This document shows positions 1-6,881 of a DNA stretch of 25,118 nt, piece after piece. Where the stretch lies: assembly GCA_014382685.1 (NCBI GenBank), contig JACNJG010000102.1, forward strand, positions 1 through 25,118. Reading direction: 5' to 3'. Position numbers and translations under genes: made by a program. The DNA comes from Candidatus Cloacimonadota bacterium (GTDB lineage Bacteria; Cloacimonadota; Cloacimonadia; JGIOTU-2). How positions within the stretch are numbered: the first letter of the stretch is position 1; each line of letters starts with the position of its first letter. The notes beneath the pieces are model-generated. The model saw nothing but the letters and a program-made list of their open reading frames with translations. It did no database searches and was not told the origin of the DNA.

Positions 1-484
1 ACATCGCTTTTTTGTTAGAAAACTGATGAAATAAATGAATAATTGTAACTCAACATTCCGACCTGTCGAGGTGTCTTGTCAGGGCGTATCCGCTGGCGGA
101 GAAGACTGAAGTGAAATGAAGACGGGAAGGATCTACCTGAAAGTTAGTTTAACGTTTTTGCGAGATTCCCCGATAAATCGGGATTGTAAACTTCGCTGCG
201 CTCCAGAATGACAATTCCCTTTCTTTGTACCGCCCTCACCCCTCTTTACCAATTCTCCCGACTTGTCGGGATAAAGCAATAACAAAGGAAGCTCCAGCTT
301 CCGAATAAGGGCTTTATCAAGCAAAGGGCTTGGTAAAGAGAGGGGAGAAAAATTGTGTTTTTTTCTGTAAAGAAACGCTCCAAATTTGATGAATAATTTG
401 TAACTCAACATTCCGATGTTGAGTATGTGGTCATGGATTCGCAAGATTGGAATCTTGCGTTACTTTTTCTGTAAAGAAACGCTC
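1..484. other. Gene-free, repeat-rich region downstream of the dcw operon
   Basis: I see no credible gene here. The stretch is a patchwork of short palindromes and direct repeats, listed separately where well defined. Further small hairpins are CCCGATAAATCGGG (169-182) and the block CTTCGCTGCGCTCCAGAATG (191-210), which resembles dispersed extragenic repeats common in environmental bacterial genomes. A near-identical sequence, atgaataatt(t)gtaactcaacattccga, occurs at 35-61 and again at 389-416. No promoter or protein-coding signal stands out. An open frame on the minus strand at 133-444 consists of translated palindromes and is not believable. Confidence 0.8.
239..346. repeat. Nested palindromic element with 11-bp terminal inverted repeats
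   Basis: The outer arms CTCTTTACCAA (242-252) and TTGGTAAAGAG (330-340) are perfect inverted repeats. Inside them are CCCGAC-TT-GTCGGG (257-270), an 8-bp pair GATAAAGC (270-277)/GCTTTATC (311-318), and a 7-bp hairpin GGAAGCT-CC-AGCTTCC (287-302). The whole can fold into a branched cruciform or multi-hairpin RNA. This looks like a MITE-like or extragenic palindromic element. Only one copy is in the window, so mobility is inferred. Confidence 0.75.
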
Positions 485-485
485 C
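360..485. repeat. 22-bp direct repeats flanking an 82-bp two-hairpin element at the end of the membrane-protein gene
   Basis: The 22-bp sequence tttttctgtaaagaaacgct+cc occurs at 360-381 and again, identically, at 464-485. Its last base is the first plus-strand base of the upstream gene's stop triplet. Between the copies lie 82 bp holding two perfect hairpins: CTCAACATTCCGATGTTGAG (404-423, 8-bp stem) and CGCAAGATTGGAATCTTGCG (440-459, 9-bp stem). No T-run follows either stem closely on the minus strand, so they are not clear rho-independent terminators, although they could stabilise the 3' end of the dcw transcript. Confidence 0.75.
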
Positions 486-844
486 TATAAGGTGATCTGA
501 GTCTGACCAGGAAATAGTATCATCTCAAAAAGAAATACTACAACCGAAATAAGCACGCTCGCAATTGCTGAAGAAAGACAGCCCTTTGTTTTTACATTTT
601 TGAAAAATGCTGCTGCAATAATGATCATAAGTCCATTCACAAAGATGAGAAATATTCCAAAGGTTAAAGCAATTAGAGGAAGTGATATAAATAGAAAGAT
701 CGGTTTTATCAGCACATTGACGATACCAAGGACAAAAGCGAATAAAAGTGCAGTACCAAAATTCTTGATCTCGATCAATTTTGTGAACCGGCTCACAATG
801 AGAATTGCAAGCGAATAAATTATTAATCTTAGTATATAATCCAT
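485..844 (-). CDS. Small four-helix membrane protein, phage holin family 4 / YvlD-like
   Basis: The 119-residue protein is almost entirely hydrophobic. Roughly four membrane segments are visible (about residues 3-18, 27-50, 52-80 and 92-112), with the pattern LGIVNVLIKPIFLFISLPL followed by a GLMIIIAA helix. Both are typical of the membrane family annotated as 'phage holin family 4' (PF04020-like, YvlD). Despite the name these are chromosomal proteins of unknown function, not lysis proteins. The start codon lies 1 bp after the ftsZ stop, so it is the last gene of the dcw operon and probably translationally coupled to ftsZ. A role in envelope or division physiology is only suggested by position. 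Its stop codon abuts a 22-bp direct repeat. Confidence 0.8.
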   Translation of the reverse strand: MDYILRLIIYSLAILIVSRFTKLIEIKNFGTALLFAFVLGIVNVLIKPIFLFISLPLIALTFGIFLIFVNGLMIIIAAAFFKNVKTKGCLSSAIASVLISVVVFLFEMILFPGQTQITL

Positions 845-845
845 T

Positions 846-1976
846 TTATTCCGATGTATCCTTTATATATTGTCTTCGTATTTCATCCATCGAGTATTCG
901 TTATTTTTCGGTGCAAGAAGCTCTGATTGCTTTATCCTTGCCATTATTTCTTCAAGTTCTTTCTGTCTATCCTCTTGTGATTGTTCTTCTTCTAAAGGAA
1001 TAATATCAATTCCCTTCCTATCGGTTGTGAGCATTCCGGTAGCAATTATCGCGATTGAAATGATATCCTTCAGGTCTTTATCAAAAACCAGCCCGTGAAT
1101 GATATTTGTGTTCTCGTTTGTCTTTTCATAGATTATCTTCGTCACTTCTTCATACTCTTTTGTCACAAAATCAAAACCCACTGTGATATTTACGAGAATA
1201 GCTTTCGTATCTTCAAGAGAAATATCCTGTATGAGGGGATTATCAAGAGCTTGATGTGTCGCTTTTGCAGCTCTGTCCTCACCGCTAGCAGAACCAAATC
1301 CGATGAGTGCATATCCCATCTCAGAAAGTACAGTTTTCACATCTGCAAGATCAACGTTCATATAGCCCTCTTTGTTGATGATCTCGGTGAAAGTTTTTGC
1401 TGCATTATATAGAACAAAATTAGATTTTTCAAATGCCTGGTACAACTCGATATCATCAAATGTTTGAAGGACTTTATCGTTATCGATAATAATAAGAGAG
1501 TTCACGTATTGCTTCAATTCAGCGATGCCTTTTTCGGCGTTTTCTTTGCGGTATTTTCCCTCAAAACTGAAAGGATATGTTACAATGGCAATAGTTAGGA
1601 TATCCATTTCCTGCGCTAATTTTGCAAAGATCGGAGCTGCACCGGTTCCGGTTCCTCCACCCATTCCGGCAGTAAGAAATACAACATCAGTATGAGCCAG
1701 TGCCTTTTTTATTTCATCCTTACTTTCTTCTGCACACATTGCTCCAACTTCTGGTTTGCCACCTGCGCCGAAACCTTTTACAAGGTTCTTCCCTATCTGC
1801 AATTTGTCTTCAGCAGCAGAAATATTAAGCACCTGCCGGTCGGTATTAACTGCGACATAATCGACACCGCCAAGATTATTTGTGATCATAGTATTGACCG
1901 CATTATTTCCTGCTCCGCCAATGCCGATGATCTTGATCTTAGAAATTTTGTTCGTTGAATGATTAAATTTTAGCAT
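846..1976 (-). CDS. ftsZ: Cell division protein FtsZ
   Basis: FtsZ is a tubulin-like GTPase that polymerises into the cytokinetic ring under the inner membrane. The 376 residues contain the N-terminal nucleotide loop IGIGGAGNNAVN (about 17-28), the tubulin signature GGGTGTG (106-112), and the T7 catalytic loop NVDLADVKTV (207-216) with both aspartates. The globular core ends near residue 318. The remaining ~58-residue tail is rich in Glu, Gln and Lys and ends EYSMDEIRRQYIKDTSE; I see no standard (D/E)IPxFLRxx peptide that normally binds FtsA. The ATG is preceded by AGGGAG at a good distance. It lies 37 bp after ftsA and 1 bp before the small membrane-protein gene. Confidence 0.98.
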   Translation of the reverse strand: MLKFNHSTNKISKIKIIGIGGAGNNAVNTMITNNLGGVDYVAVNTDRQVLNISAAEDKLQIGKNLVKGFGAGGKPEVGAMCAEESKDEIKKALAHTDVVFLTAGMGGGTGTGAAPIFAKLAQEMDILTIAIVTYPFSFEGKYRKENAEKGIAELKQYVNSLIIIDNDKVLQTFDDIELYQAFEKSNFVLYNAAKTFTEIINKEGYMNVDLADVKTVLSEMGYALIGFGSASGEDRAAKATHQALDNPLIQDISLEDTKAILVNITVGFDFVTKEYEEVTKIIYEKTNENTNIIHGLVFDKDLKDIISIAIIATGMLTTDRKGIDIIPLEEEQSQEDRQKELEEIMARIKQSELLAPKNNEYSMDEIRRQYIKDTSE

Positions 1977-2013
1977 ATATGCTCCCTATTTGACCTTTGT
2001 CAGGAATTAATAT

Positions 2014-3288
2014 TTACGTAAAGCTTTGTATTTCAAACCATTTTTTTACTCTTTTGAAAAGACGATCAATAACCGAACCTTTACCTGGTGCAAGGGGTTC
2101 GTTTTTATAATTCTTCACACCCCAGTACAGCAAACCTACAGCAGTTGCATATTTTGGATTTGATAGAGTTTCCGTATCGCCGTATATTCCTTTAAATGAA
2201 GGATATCCGGTTTTTGTTGGAATTTCATGAAATACCTGTGAGAAAAGCTGGTTCGTACTTCTCAAATTTGCAGTTCCCCCACAAATAGAAATACCCGCAG
2301 TGATCATTTCAAGATATTTGCTTTTTACCACATTATTATACACCAACTTAGCAATCTCTTCCATTCTGGGATTGATGATCTCTGCAATGAGCTTTTTTGT
2401 GCGTAAGGTCGAAGGGTAGCCCCCAATTCCCGGCACCTCGATCTTTGAGTCGTTATCTACATTTCCCGGAATAGCATATCCAAAATCTATCTTTATCTTT
2501 TCTGCTTCTGCATTTGGAGTACGTAATCCTACTGATAGGTCTGATGTGATGTTCTCTCCTCCAAATGGAATAATACAAGTAAAACGGAGACTTTTTTTAT
2601 AATAAATAGATACATCGGTCGTACCACCGCCTATGTCCACGAGCACAGCGCCGAGCTCTACTTCATCATCATTTAGAACTGCCATGGCAGATGCAATTGG
2701 TTGAAGGATCACATCTTTCACATTCAAGCCCAAAAGCTGCACGCTGCGGTAAATACTATTTAAATAACTCATATCTGCTGTGACGAAAAGAACATCCGCC
2801 TCGAGACGGTGTCCTGTCATTCCGATTGGATCAATAATGCCTGTGATGCTGTCTATCATAAAATACTGTGGCTCAACATGAATGAGCTTCTGATCGCTCG
2901 TCAAAGGGGCATTTTTTATAGCGTCATTTTTAACATTCTCGATCTCAGTTTCAGTTACCTCGTATTCGTTGATCTCTTCAGTATATTTGCTTTTGCTGAT
3001 AATATTAGCCATACCGTGACGCACAAAGCTGCGGATCATTTCTCCTGCCACACCGACTATAATATTCTCAGCATCGATCCCTGCCATCTTCTCGGCAGCA
3101 CGTACTGCAGAGTCGATAGATTCTGATGCAGCACGAATGTTTCTGATCATTCCACGTGTAAGTCCCTGGGATTTAGTCTCTCCGATGCCTGAGATCTTCA
3201 GTTGATTGTTTTTATCAATAACTGCAATGATACAACATACTTTAGTTGTACCGATATCTAAAGCCGTTATTACCTGTTGTTTTGCCAT
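2014..3288 (-). CDS. ftsA: Cell division protein FtsA
   Basis: FtsA is an actin-like ATPase that tethers FtsZ filaments to the membrane. The 424-residue protein shows the phosphate-1 motif ALDIGTTK (about 9-16), the phosphate-2 motif VDIGGGTTDVSIYY (about 218-231) and an adenosine-loop region GISICGGTANL near residue 335. The C-terminus, GSVIDRLFKRVKKWFEI, forms an amphipathic Lys/Arg/Trp/Phe helix, the expected membrane-targeting sequence. Its ATG overlaps the ftsQ stop by one base (TAATG), and it is followed by ftsZ. Shine-Dalgarno pairing is weak, so translation probably depends on coupling to ftsQ. Length and order are normal for the family. Confidence 0.98.
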   Translation of the reverse strand: MAKQQVITALDIGTTKVCCIIAVIDKNNQLKISGIGETKSQGLTRGMIRNIRAASESIDSAVRAAEKMAGIDAENIIVGVAGEMIRSFVRHGMANIISKSKYTEEINEYEVTETEIENVKNDAIKNAPLTSDQKLIHVEPQYFMIDSITGIIDPIGMTGHRLEADVLFVTADMSYLNSIYRSVQLLGLNVKDVILQPIASAMAVLNDDEVELGAVLVDIGGGTTDVSIYYKKSLRFTCIIPFGGENITSDLSVGLRTPNAEAEKIKIDFGYAIPGNVDNDSKIEVPGIGGYPSTLRTKKLIAEIINPRMEEIAKLVYNNVVKSKYLEMITAGISICGGTANLRSTNQLFSQVFHEIPTKTGYPSFKGIYGDTETLSNPKYATAVGLLYWGVKNYKNEPLAPGKGSVIDRLFKRVKKWFEIQSFT

Positions 3289-4052
3289 TATCTTAATATC
3301 ACCAATTCATGTATTGGATCGGAAAATCGCACATCGATCTCTGAATAACTTGCCACACCAAAATTTCGGTATGCAAAGACAAGCTTTTCCAGGCGATCAT
3401 CAAAATCACGATCACCGATAATGAATCTCACATCTCTTACACGTTCTGAGATGATAACATCTCCATCTTCAATATATAGCTCCTTCACACATGCAAGAAA
3501 ATCAGTATATTTCATTTTTAAAATTCTATACACATCGAGAAGGATCTGAAAGTTTGTATCTGATACTTCCTGTCCCAGTGTCAAATTATTTATTCCGATT
3601 TCACAAAAGACAGGCAAATCTAATTCATTTGTATTAGCAATTTTTTCCAGCAGAACTCCCTGATCATCGATAAGAAAATGTTCATTTTGAGCGGTTTGAA
3701 GAAACGCTATAGGAAGTCGTTCTTCAACAATGACTTTTAATGTGCTCGGGAATATTCTCAGAACTCTAACATCCTTAACACGTGGATCTTGCAGCAATCT
3801 TTCACGAACTGCAATATCTTCAAGAAGATAGAGATTTTCACCTTTAAATTCCGAAAGAGAGATATGAATGATGTCTGGATTAATATGGATCGTACCAGCC
3901 ACCTCACTCTCCTTCATTTGAAGATAATTCCATTTTGTTACACCGAATTTCAACAAGAACGCACAAGCTCCAGTAATACTCACACACAGCACAAGCATAA
4001 TGAGCGCTTTCTTAAAAACCGGTTCTTTTATTCTCATTCTATTTTCTCGCAT
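3288..4052 (-). CDS. ftsQ: Cell division protein FtsQ/DivIB
   Basis: This is a bitopic division protein that scaffolds FtsL and FtsB-type partners in the divisome. A short basic cytoplasmic tail (MRENRMRIKEPVFKK) precedes one transmembrane helix (about residues 16-35). A POTRA-like region follows (about 54-118), with the typical pattern of a paired strand, LLQDPRVKDVRVLRIFP and VEERLPIAFL, and then the FtsQ beta domain. The chosen start at 4052 has GGGGAG nine bases upstream and overlaps the murB 3' end by 14 bp. The second Met (4037) has no such site. The gene overlaps ftsA by one base. Sequence divergence is high, as is normal for this family. Confidence 0.93.
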   Translation of the reverse strand: MRENRMRIKEPVFKKALIMLVLCVSITGACAFLLKFGVTKWNYLQMKESEVAGTIHINPDIIHISLSEFKGENLYLLEDIAVRERLLQDPRVKDVRVLRIFPSTLKVIVEERLPIAFLQTAQNEHFLIDDQGVLLEKIANTNELDLPVFCEIGINNLTLGQEVSDTNFQILLDVYRILKMKYTDFLACVKELYIEDGDVIISERVRDVRFIIGDRDFDDRLEKLVFAYRNFGVASYSEIDVRFSDPIHELVILR

Positions 4053-4962
4053 AAGAAAAATCTCCCCATAGTTTGATTTCTAATTCGAGGTTTATTCCAA
4101 ATTTTTTTTTCACTTCATCTTTCATCTTTTCTGTGAGAAGATACACATCTTTTGATGAAGCGTTTCCATTATTTATGATAAAATTTGCATGAGTTTTAGA
4201 AATTTGAGCATCACCAATAGCATATCCCTTTAATCCGCATTTCTCAATGAGTTCTCCAGCGTAATAATCTGGACCGTTCTTGAAGGTCGAGCCAAAGGTC
4301 AAGGCATGCCGGAGATTCGTTGATTTCCTCTGTGAAATATAGGAATCGCAGAGTTCTTTTACTTCGTGCATGTCCTTTTTATGAACATTGAAAATTCCTT
4401 CCGTGATAATATAATTTTCAAAAGGAAGTTTTGTTTTTCTATACGAAAAATCTATATTCTCAGCTTGAATGCTTACGATTTTTCCTTCATGTGTAACTGC
4501 TTTTACCGAACCCAGAACACTATTCACTTCATGACCAAAAGCCCCTGCATTCATTGCAATAATTCCACCCACAGTTCCCGGAATACCACTCAAGAATTCC
4601 AAACCGCTTAAGCCCTCAAGAATGCATTTTTTCTGAAGATGAGCACCCTCGATTTGGGCAGCAACTGTTAATCTTTTGTCATGTATTTCAATTGAGTATG
4701 GAAAATTTTTCAATGATATCACAATCCCTTGAAATCCTTCATCAGAAACTAAAATATTCGAGCCATTCCCAAGAATTTTGTACGGAATATTATTTTCACA
4801 GATAAATTTGAATATTTTTAAAAGCTCACCATAACTATCAGGTTCTGCAAGATAATCAGCTTCCCCACCACACTTTATGGTTGTGAAGAATTTCAAAGAA
4901 ACCTCTTTCTTTAAACATGACAAGTGATGTTTTGCAATAAATATTTCAAACTTTTCTTTCAT
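4039..4962 (-). CDS. murB: UDP-N-acetylmuramate dehydrogenase MurB
   Basis: MurB is a FAD enzyme that reduces UDP-GlcNAc-enolpyruvate to UDP-MurNAc with NADPH, in the cytoplasm. The 307 residues carry the FAD-binding motifs ILGNGSNILVSDEGF (about 63-77) and LEFLSGIPGTVGGIIAMNAG (about 121-140), the FGSTFKN segment with the catalytic serine (about 223-229), and the C-terminal LELEIKLWG with the active-site glutamate. The size fits a short, type II MurB. The start region is unusual. The ATG and MKEKF codons lie in the last of three identical 27-bp sequences, 222 bp after the murC stop, with two decoy ATGs upstream. No clear Shine-Dalgarno precedes it. The 3' end overlaps ftsQ. Confidence 0.97.
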   Translation of the reverse strand: MKEKFEIFIAKHHLSCLKKEVSLKFFTTIKCGGEADYLAEPDSYGELLKIFKFICENNIPYKILGNGSNILVSDEGFQGIVISLKNFPYSIEIHDKRLTVAAQIEGAHLQKKCILEGLSGLEFLSGIPGTVGGIIAMNAGAFGHEVNSVLGSVKAVTHEGKIVSIQAENIDFSYRKTKLPFENYIITEGIFNVHKKDMHEVKELCDSYISQRKSTNLRHALTFGSTFKNGPDYYAGELIEKCGLKGYAIGDAQISKTHANFIINNGNASSKDVYLLTEKMKDEVKKKFGINLELEIKLWGDFSYARK

Positions 4963-5028
4963 TATTTTTTCTTGCCACTAAGGCACAAAGTCACCAAGAT
5001 TGCAACTTCAACTACTACTTCAAAAAAC

Positions 5029-5073
5029 TTAGTGTCTTCGAGTCTTTGTGGCATCTTTAAACTTTTCTTTCAT
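5029..5073 (-). other. Decoy minigene 2 (MKEKFKDATKTRRH)
   Basis: The second 27-bp repeat copy supplies an ATG with the same flanks as the true murB start. Translation from it would give MKEKFKDATKTRRH and stop after 14 residues. The first five residues match MurB; the rest is read from the inserted element. It is identical to the minigene one period upstream and 66 bp of untranslated sequence separates this one from the murB ATG. It is probably a by-product of the duplication, though it could absorb ribosomes before murB. Confidence 0.5.
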
Positions 5074-5139
5074 TATTTTTTCTTGCCACTAAGGCACAAA
5101 GTCACCAAGATTGCAACTTCAACTACTACTTCAAAAAAC

Positions 5140-5184
5140 TTAGTGTCTTCGAGTCTTTGTGGCATCTTTAAACTTTTCTTTCAT
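5140..5184 (-). other. Decoy minigene 1, overlapping the murC stop (MKEKFKDATKTRRH)
   Basis: The ATG at 5184 overlaps the murC stop codon by one base (TAATG). This is presumably the ancestral murB start position. Reading continues MKEKF as in MurB and then runs into the inserted 84-bp element, ending at TAA after 14 residues. A ribosome finishing murC would be expected to reinitiate here rather than at the real murB start 222 bp further on. Expression is not shown; the statement about reinitiation is inference from the geometry. Confidence 0.5.
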
Positions 5185-6584
5185 TATTTTTTCTTGGATA
5201 GAGCTGTATTCTGCTTCTCTAACAAGTGAACAAATTTTTCCGATACTTCAAAAATATTTCCTGCGCCCATAGTGATCACAAAATCTCCGCTCTTGGTCAT
5301 TTTCATAAGCTCGTTCGGAATATCCTCTTTATTTTTTATGAAATATACTTTTTTATGTCCAAGTTCACATGCTACATCGGAAATAAGTTTGCCGGTTACG
5401 CCTTCGATCGGTTCTTCACGAGCTGGATAAATATCATTGATAATTAGCACATCAGATACCATCAGAGCTTCTGCAAATTTTTTATAAAACATCTTTGTGC
5501 GGGTAAATAAATGAGGTTGAAACACTGCGATTATCCTTCGACCCGAACCTTCCTTAATGCCCTGAAGTGTTTTTCTAACCTCAGTGGGATGATGTGCATA
5601 ATCATCATAAACAAGAATGTCATTCACAAAACCCTTGCGCTCAAATCTGCGGTACACGCCGGTAAATTTTTGTAAACCGTTCCTGATATCTATGAAAGGA
5701 ATCTCAAGTTCGAGAGCTATGGAAGCAGCAAGGAGCGAGTTTTGAACATTATATTCACCTGGCAATGCAAGATTAATAGTTCCGAGTTTTTTATTCGCAT
5801 ACATAAGATCATACTCGGATTCAAAATTAGAAAATCTAATATTTTCTGCGCGAACTGTTGCGTTTTTATCTAACCCAAAAGTACATAAACGCTTGTCAAA
5901 TCTTGGCAATAGTCGCTTGATAGCAGGATCATCAATGCACACTGCGATCAAACCGAAGAAAGGAACTGAGTTAGCAAACTGAAGGAATGCATTTTCCAGT
6001 TCTTCCACAGTTGGATAGCAGTCAACATGCTCCTCTTCAATATTGCATATCCCTGCTATTATGGGAGTTAATGATAAAAAGGAGCGGTCGTATTCATCAG
6101 CTTCGACAACAATATATTTTGATTTTCCTAGAACTGCATTACTATCAAAATTCTTTACCACTCCTCCGATCACGAGTGTGGGTAGCAGTCCTGCTTCTGT
6201 GAGAATCATTCCTGCCATGGAAGTCGTGGTGGTTTTGCCATGAGTGCCAGCAATGCAAATTCCCATTTTCATTCTCATAAGCTCGGAAAGCATTTCGGCT
6301 CGTCTGATGACAGGAATATTCTTCTTTACAGCAGTTTTTATCTCAATATTTGAGCTTGTTACTGCAGAGGATTTCACAACAACGTCCACATCGTTATGAA
6401 CATTTGAGGCGTTATGTGAATAGGTGATCTCTGCACCCATTTTTTCAAGACGTTCGGTCACGGGTGATTTTAATAGATCAGAGCCAGAAATCATGTACCC
6501 GTAATTGATGAGCAGTTCGGCAATTCCGCTCATGCCGATGCCGCCAATACCAACGAAATGCAACTTCTTCGTTTTTCCTAACAT
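5184..6584 (-). CDS. murC: UDP-N-acetylmuramate--L-alanine ligase MurC
   Basis: MurC is the cytoplasmic ATP-dependent ligase that adds L-Ala to UDP-MurNAc, the first of the Mur ligase steps. The 466-residue protein has the N-terminal UDP-binding glycine motif FVGIGGIGMSG (10-20), the ATP P-loop GTHGKTTTTS (113-122), the Mur central-domain segment VVEADEYDRSFLSL, and the C-terminal domain signature DDYAHHPTEV, which is diagnostic for MurC. AGGA lies five bases before the ATG. The gene follows murG after a ~300-bp gap that holds a repeat. Its stop codon lies within the first copy of the 27-bp direct repeat, which preserves the complete C-terminus (ALSKKK). Confidence 0.98.
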   Translation of the reverse strand: MLGKTKKLHFVGIGGIGMSGIAELLINYGYMISGSDLLKSPVTERLEKMGAEITYSHNASNVHNDVDVVVKSSAVTSSNIEIKTAVKKNIPVIRRAEMLSELMRMKMGICIAGTHGKTTTTSMAGMILTEAGLLPTLVIGGVVKNFDSNAVLGKSKYIVVEADEYDRSFLSLTPIIAGICNIEEEHVDCYPTVEELENAFLQFANSVPFFGLIAVCIDDPAIKRLLPRFDKRLCTFGLDKNATVRAENIRFSNFESEYDLMYANKKLGTINLALPGEYNVQNSLLAASIALELEIPFIDIRNGLQKFTGVYRRFERKGFVNDILVYDDYAHHPTEVRKTLQGIKEGSGRRIIAVFQPHLFTRTKMFYKKFAEALMVSDVLIINDIYPAREEPIEGVTGKLISDVACELGHKKVYFIKNKEDIPNELMKMTKSGDFVITMGAGNIFEVSEKFVHLLEKQNTALSKKK

Positions 6585-6881
6585 TCTATTCCTAACTCAG
6601 ATAAACAGAAAAATTTTAACCACCCGTCTTCGCTACTTTCCGCCGTGGCAGACGAATTAACACAAAAATACACGAATAAAAAAGATAAGTATAAAATTAT
6701 CTGTATGAACTCTACTACTAAAGTGTTTATAGAAGTTGCTGAAAATGTTTTACCAAAAATAATACTTTTCATTATTCCTTTGCACCTCAGCATCTTTGCG
6801 TGAATCTTTGTTTTCATGACAACTTAAGATCTCCCAGAAACTGATGAAAATGTTTTTCTAAAATATAATAAAATCATTAAA
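6585..6881. other. murG-murC intergenic gap with repeat-derived sequence
   Basis: About 297 bp separate two genes that are usually adjacent. In minus sense the gap contains ACAAAGATTCACGCAAAGAT followed by GCTGAGGTGCAAAGG (about 6777-6811), a CAAAG-rich repeat like that in the murC/murB insertion. It also contains a TTCGTG/TTAATTCG block (about 6651-6680) resembling 18985-19013. A 23-bp sequence occurs twice with 19 matches (6731-6753 and 6837-6859), flanking 83 bp. A 79-residue frame (6578-6817) exists but reads straight through these repeats and has no recognisable protein features. I see no clear terminator, so transcription may continue through. Confidence 0.7.
6731..6859. repeat. Imperfect 23-bp direct repeats flanking an 83-bp CAAAG-type element
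   Basis: The plus-strand sequences agaagttgctgaaaatgttt (6731-6750) and agaaactgatgaaaatgttt (6837-6856) align without gaps, and 19 of the 23 bases in the extended pair match. The 83-bp interior carries three CAAAG units in minus sense. Spacing between repeat copies is 106 bp, close to the 111 bp at murC/murB and 104 bp at 360-485. The relationship is suggestive rather than proven, because the flanking repeats are AT-rich. Confidence 0.45.

Larger units (their letters stand above)
4948..5196. repeat. 111-bp tandem repeat (2.2 copies) inserted at the murC/murB junction
   Basis: A 27-bp sequence (minus sense CAAGAAAAAATAATGAAAGA followed by AAAGTTT) occurs identically at 4948-4974, 5059-5085 and 5170-5196. 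The intervening 84-bp segments, 4975-5058 and 5086-5169, are identical to each other. The period is exactly 111 bp. The 27-mer spans the last codons and stop of murC and the first codons of murB. Each 84-bp segment carries imperfect inverted arms, with 19 of 25 positions alike, starting GCCACAAAGACTCGAAGACA and GCCACTAAGGCACAAAGTCA. The layout resembles a small palindromic element with a long target duplication, later duplicated in tandem. It is not CRISPR: there are no short repeats with unique spacers. Confidence 0.97.

Noticed and set aside
133..444. 103-residue open frame on the minus strand
   Set aside because: It is a translation of the palindromic elements, with no ribosome site and no protein-like pattern; the repeats explain it.
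485..844. Prophage lysis gene, from the 'holin' family name
   Set aside because: There are no phage neighbours; this holin-named family is commonly chromosomal, and the gene is coupled to ftsZ.
4948..5196. Possible CRISPR array
   Set aside because: The 84-bp 'spacers' are identical to each other, there are only three 27-bp copies, and these contain murC/murB coding sequence.
4924..5229. 101-residue plus-strand frame with a perfect 37-residue repeat
   Set aside because: The repeat is simply the 111-bp tandem DNA repeat (a multiple of three) read on the opposite strand of murB/murC.
6578..6817. 79-residue frame between murG and murC
   Set aside because: It reads through two repeat-like blocks, overlaps the murC start, and has no recognisable domain; a small membrane peptide cannot be fully excluded.
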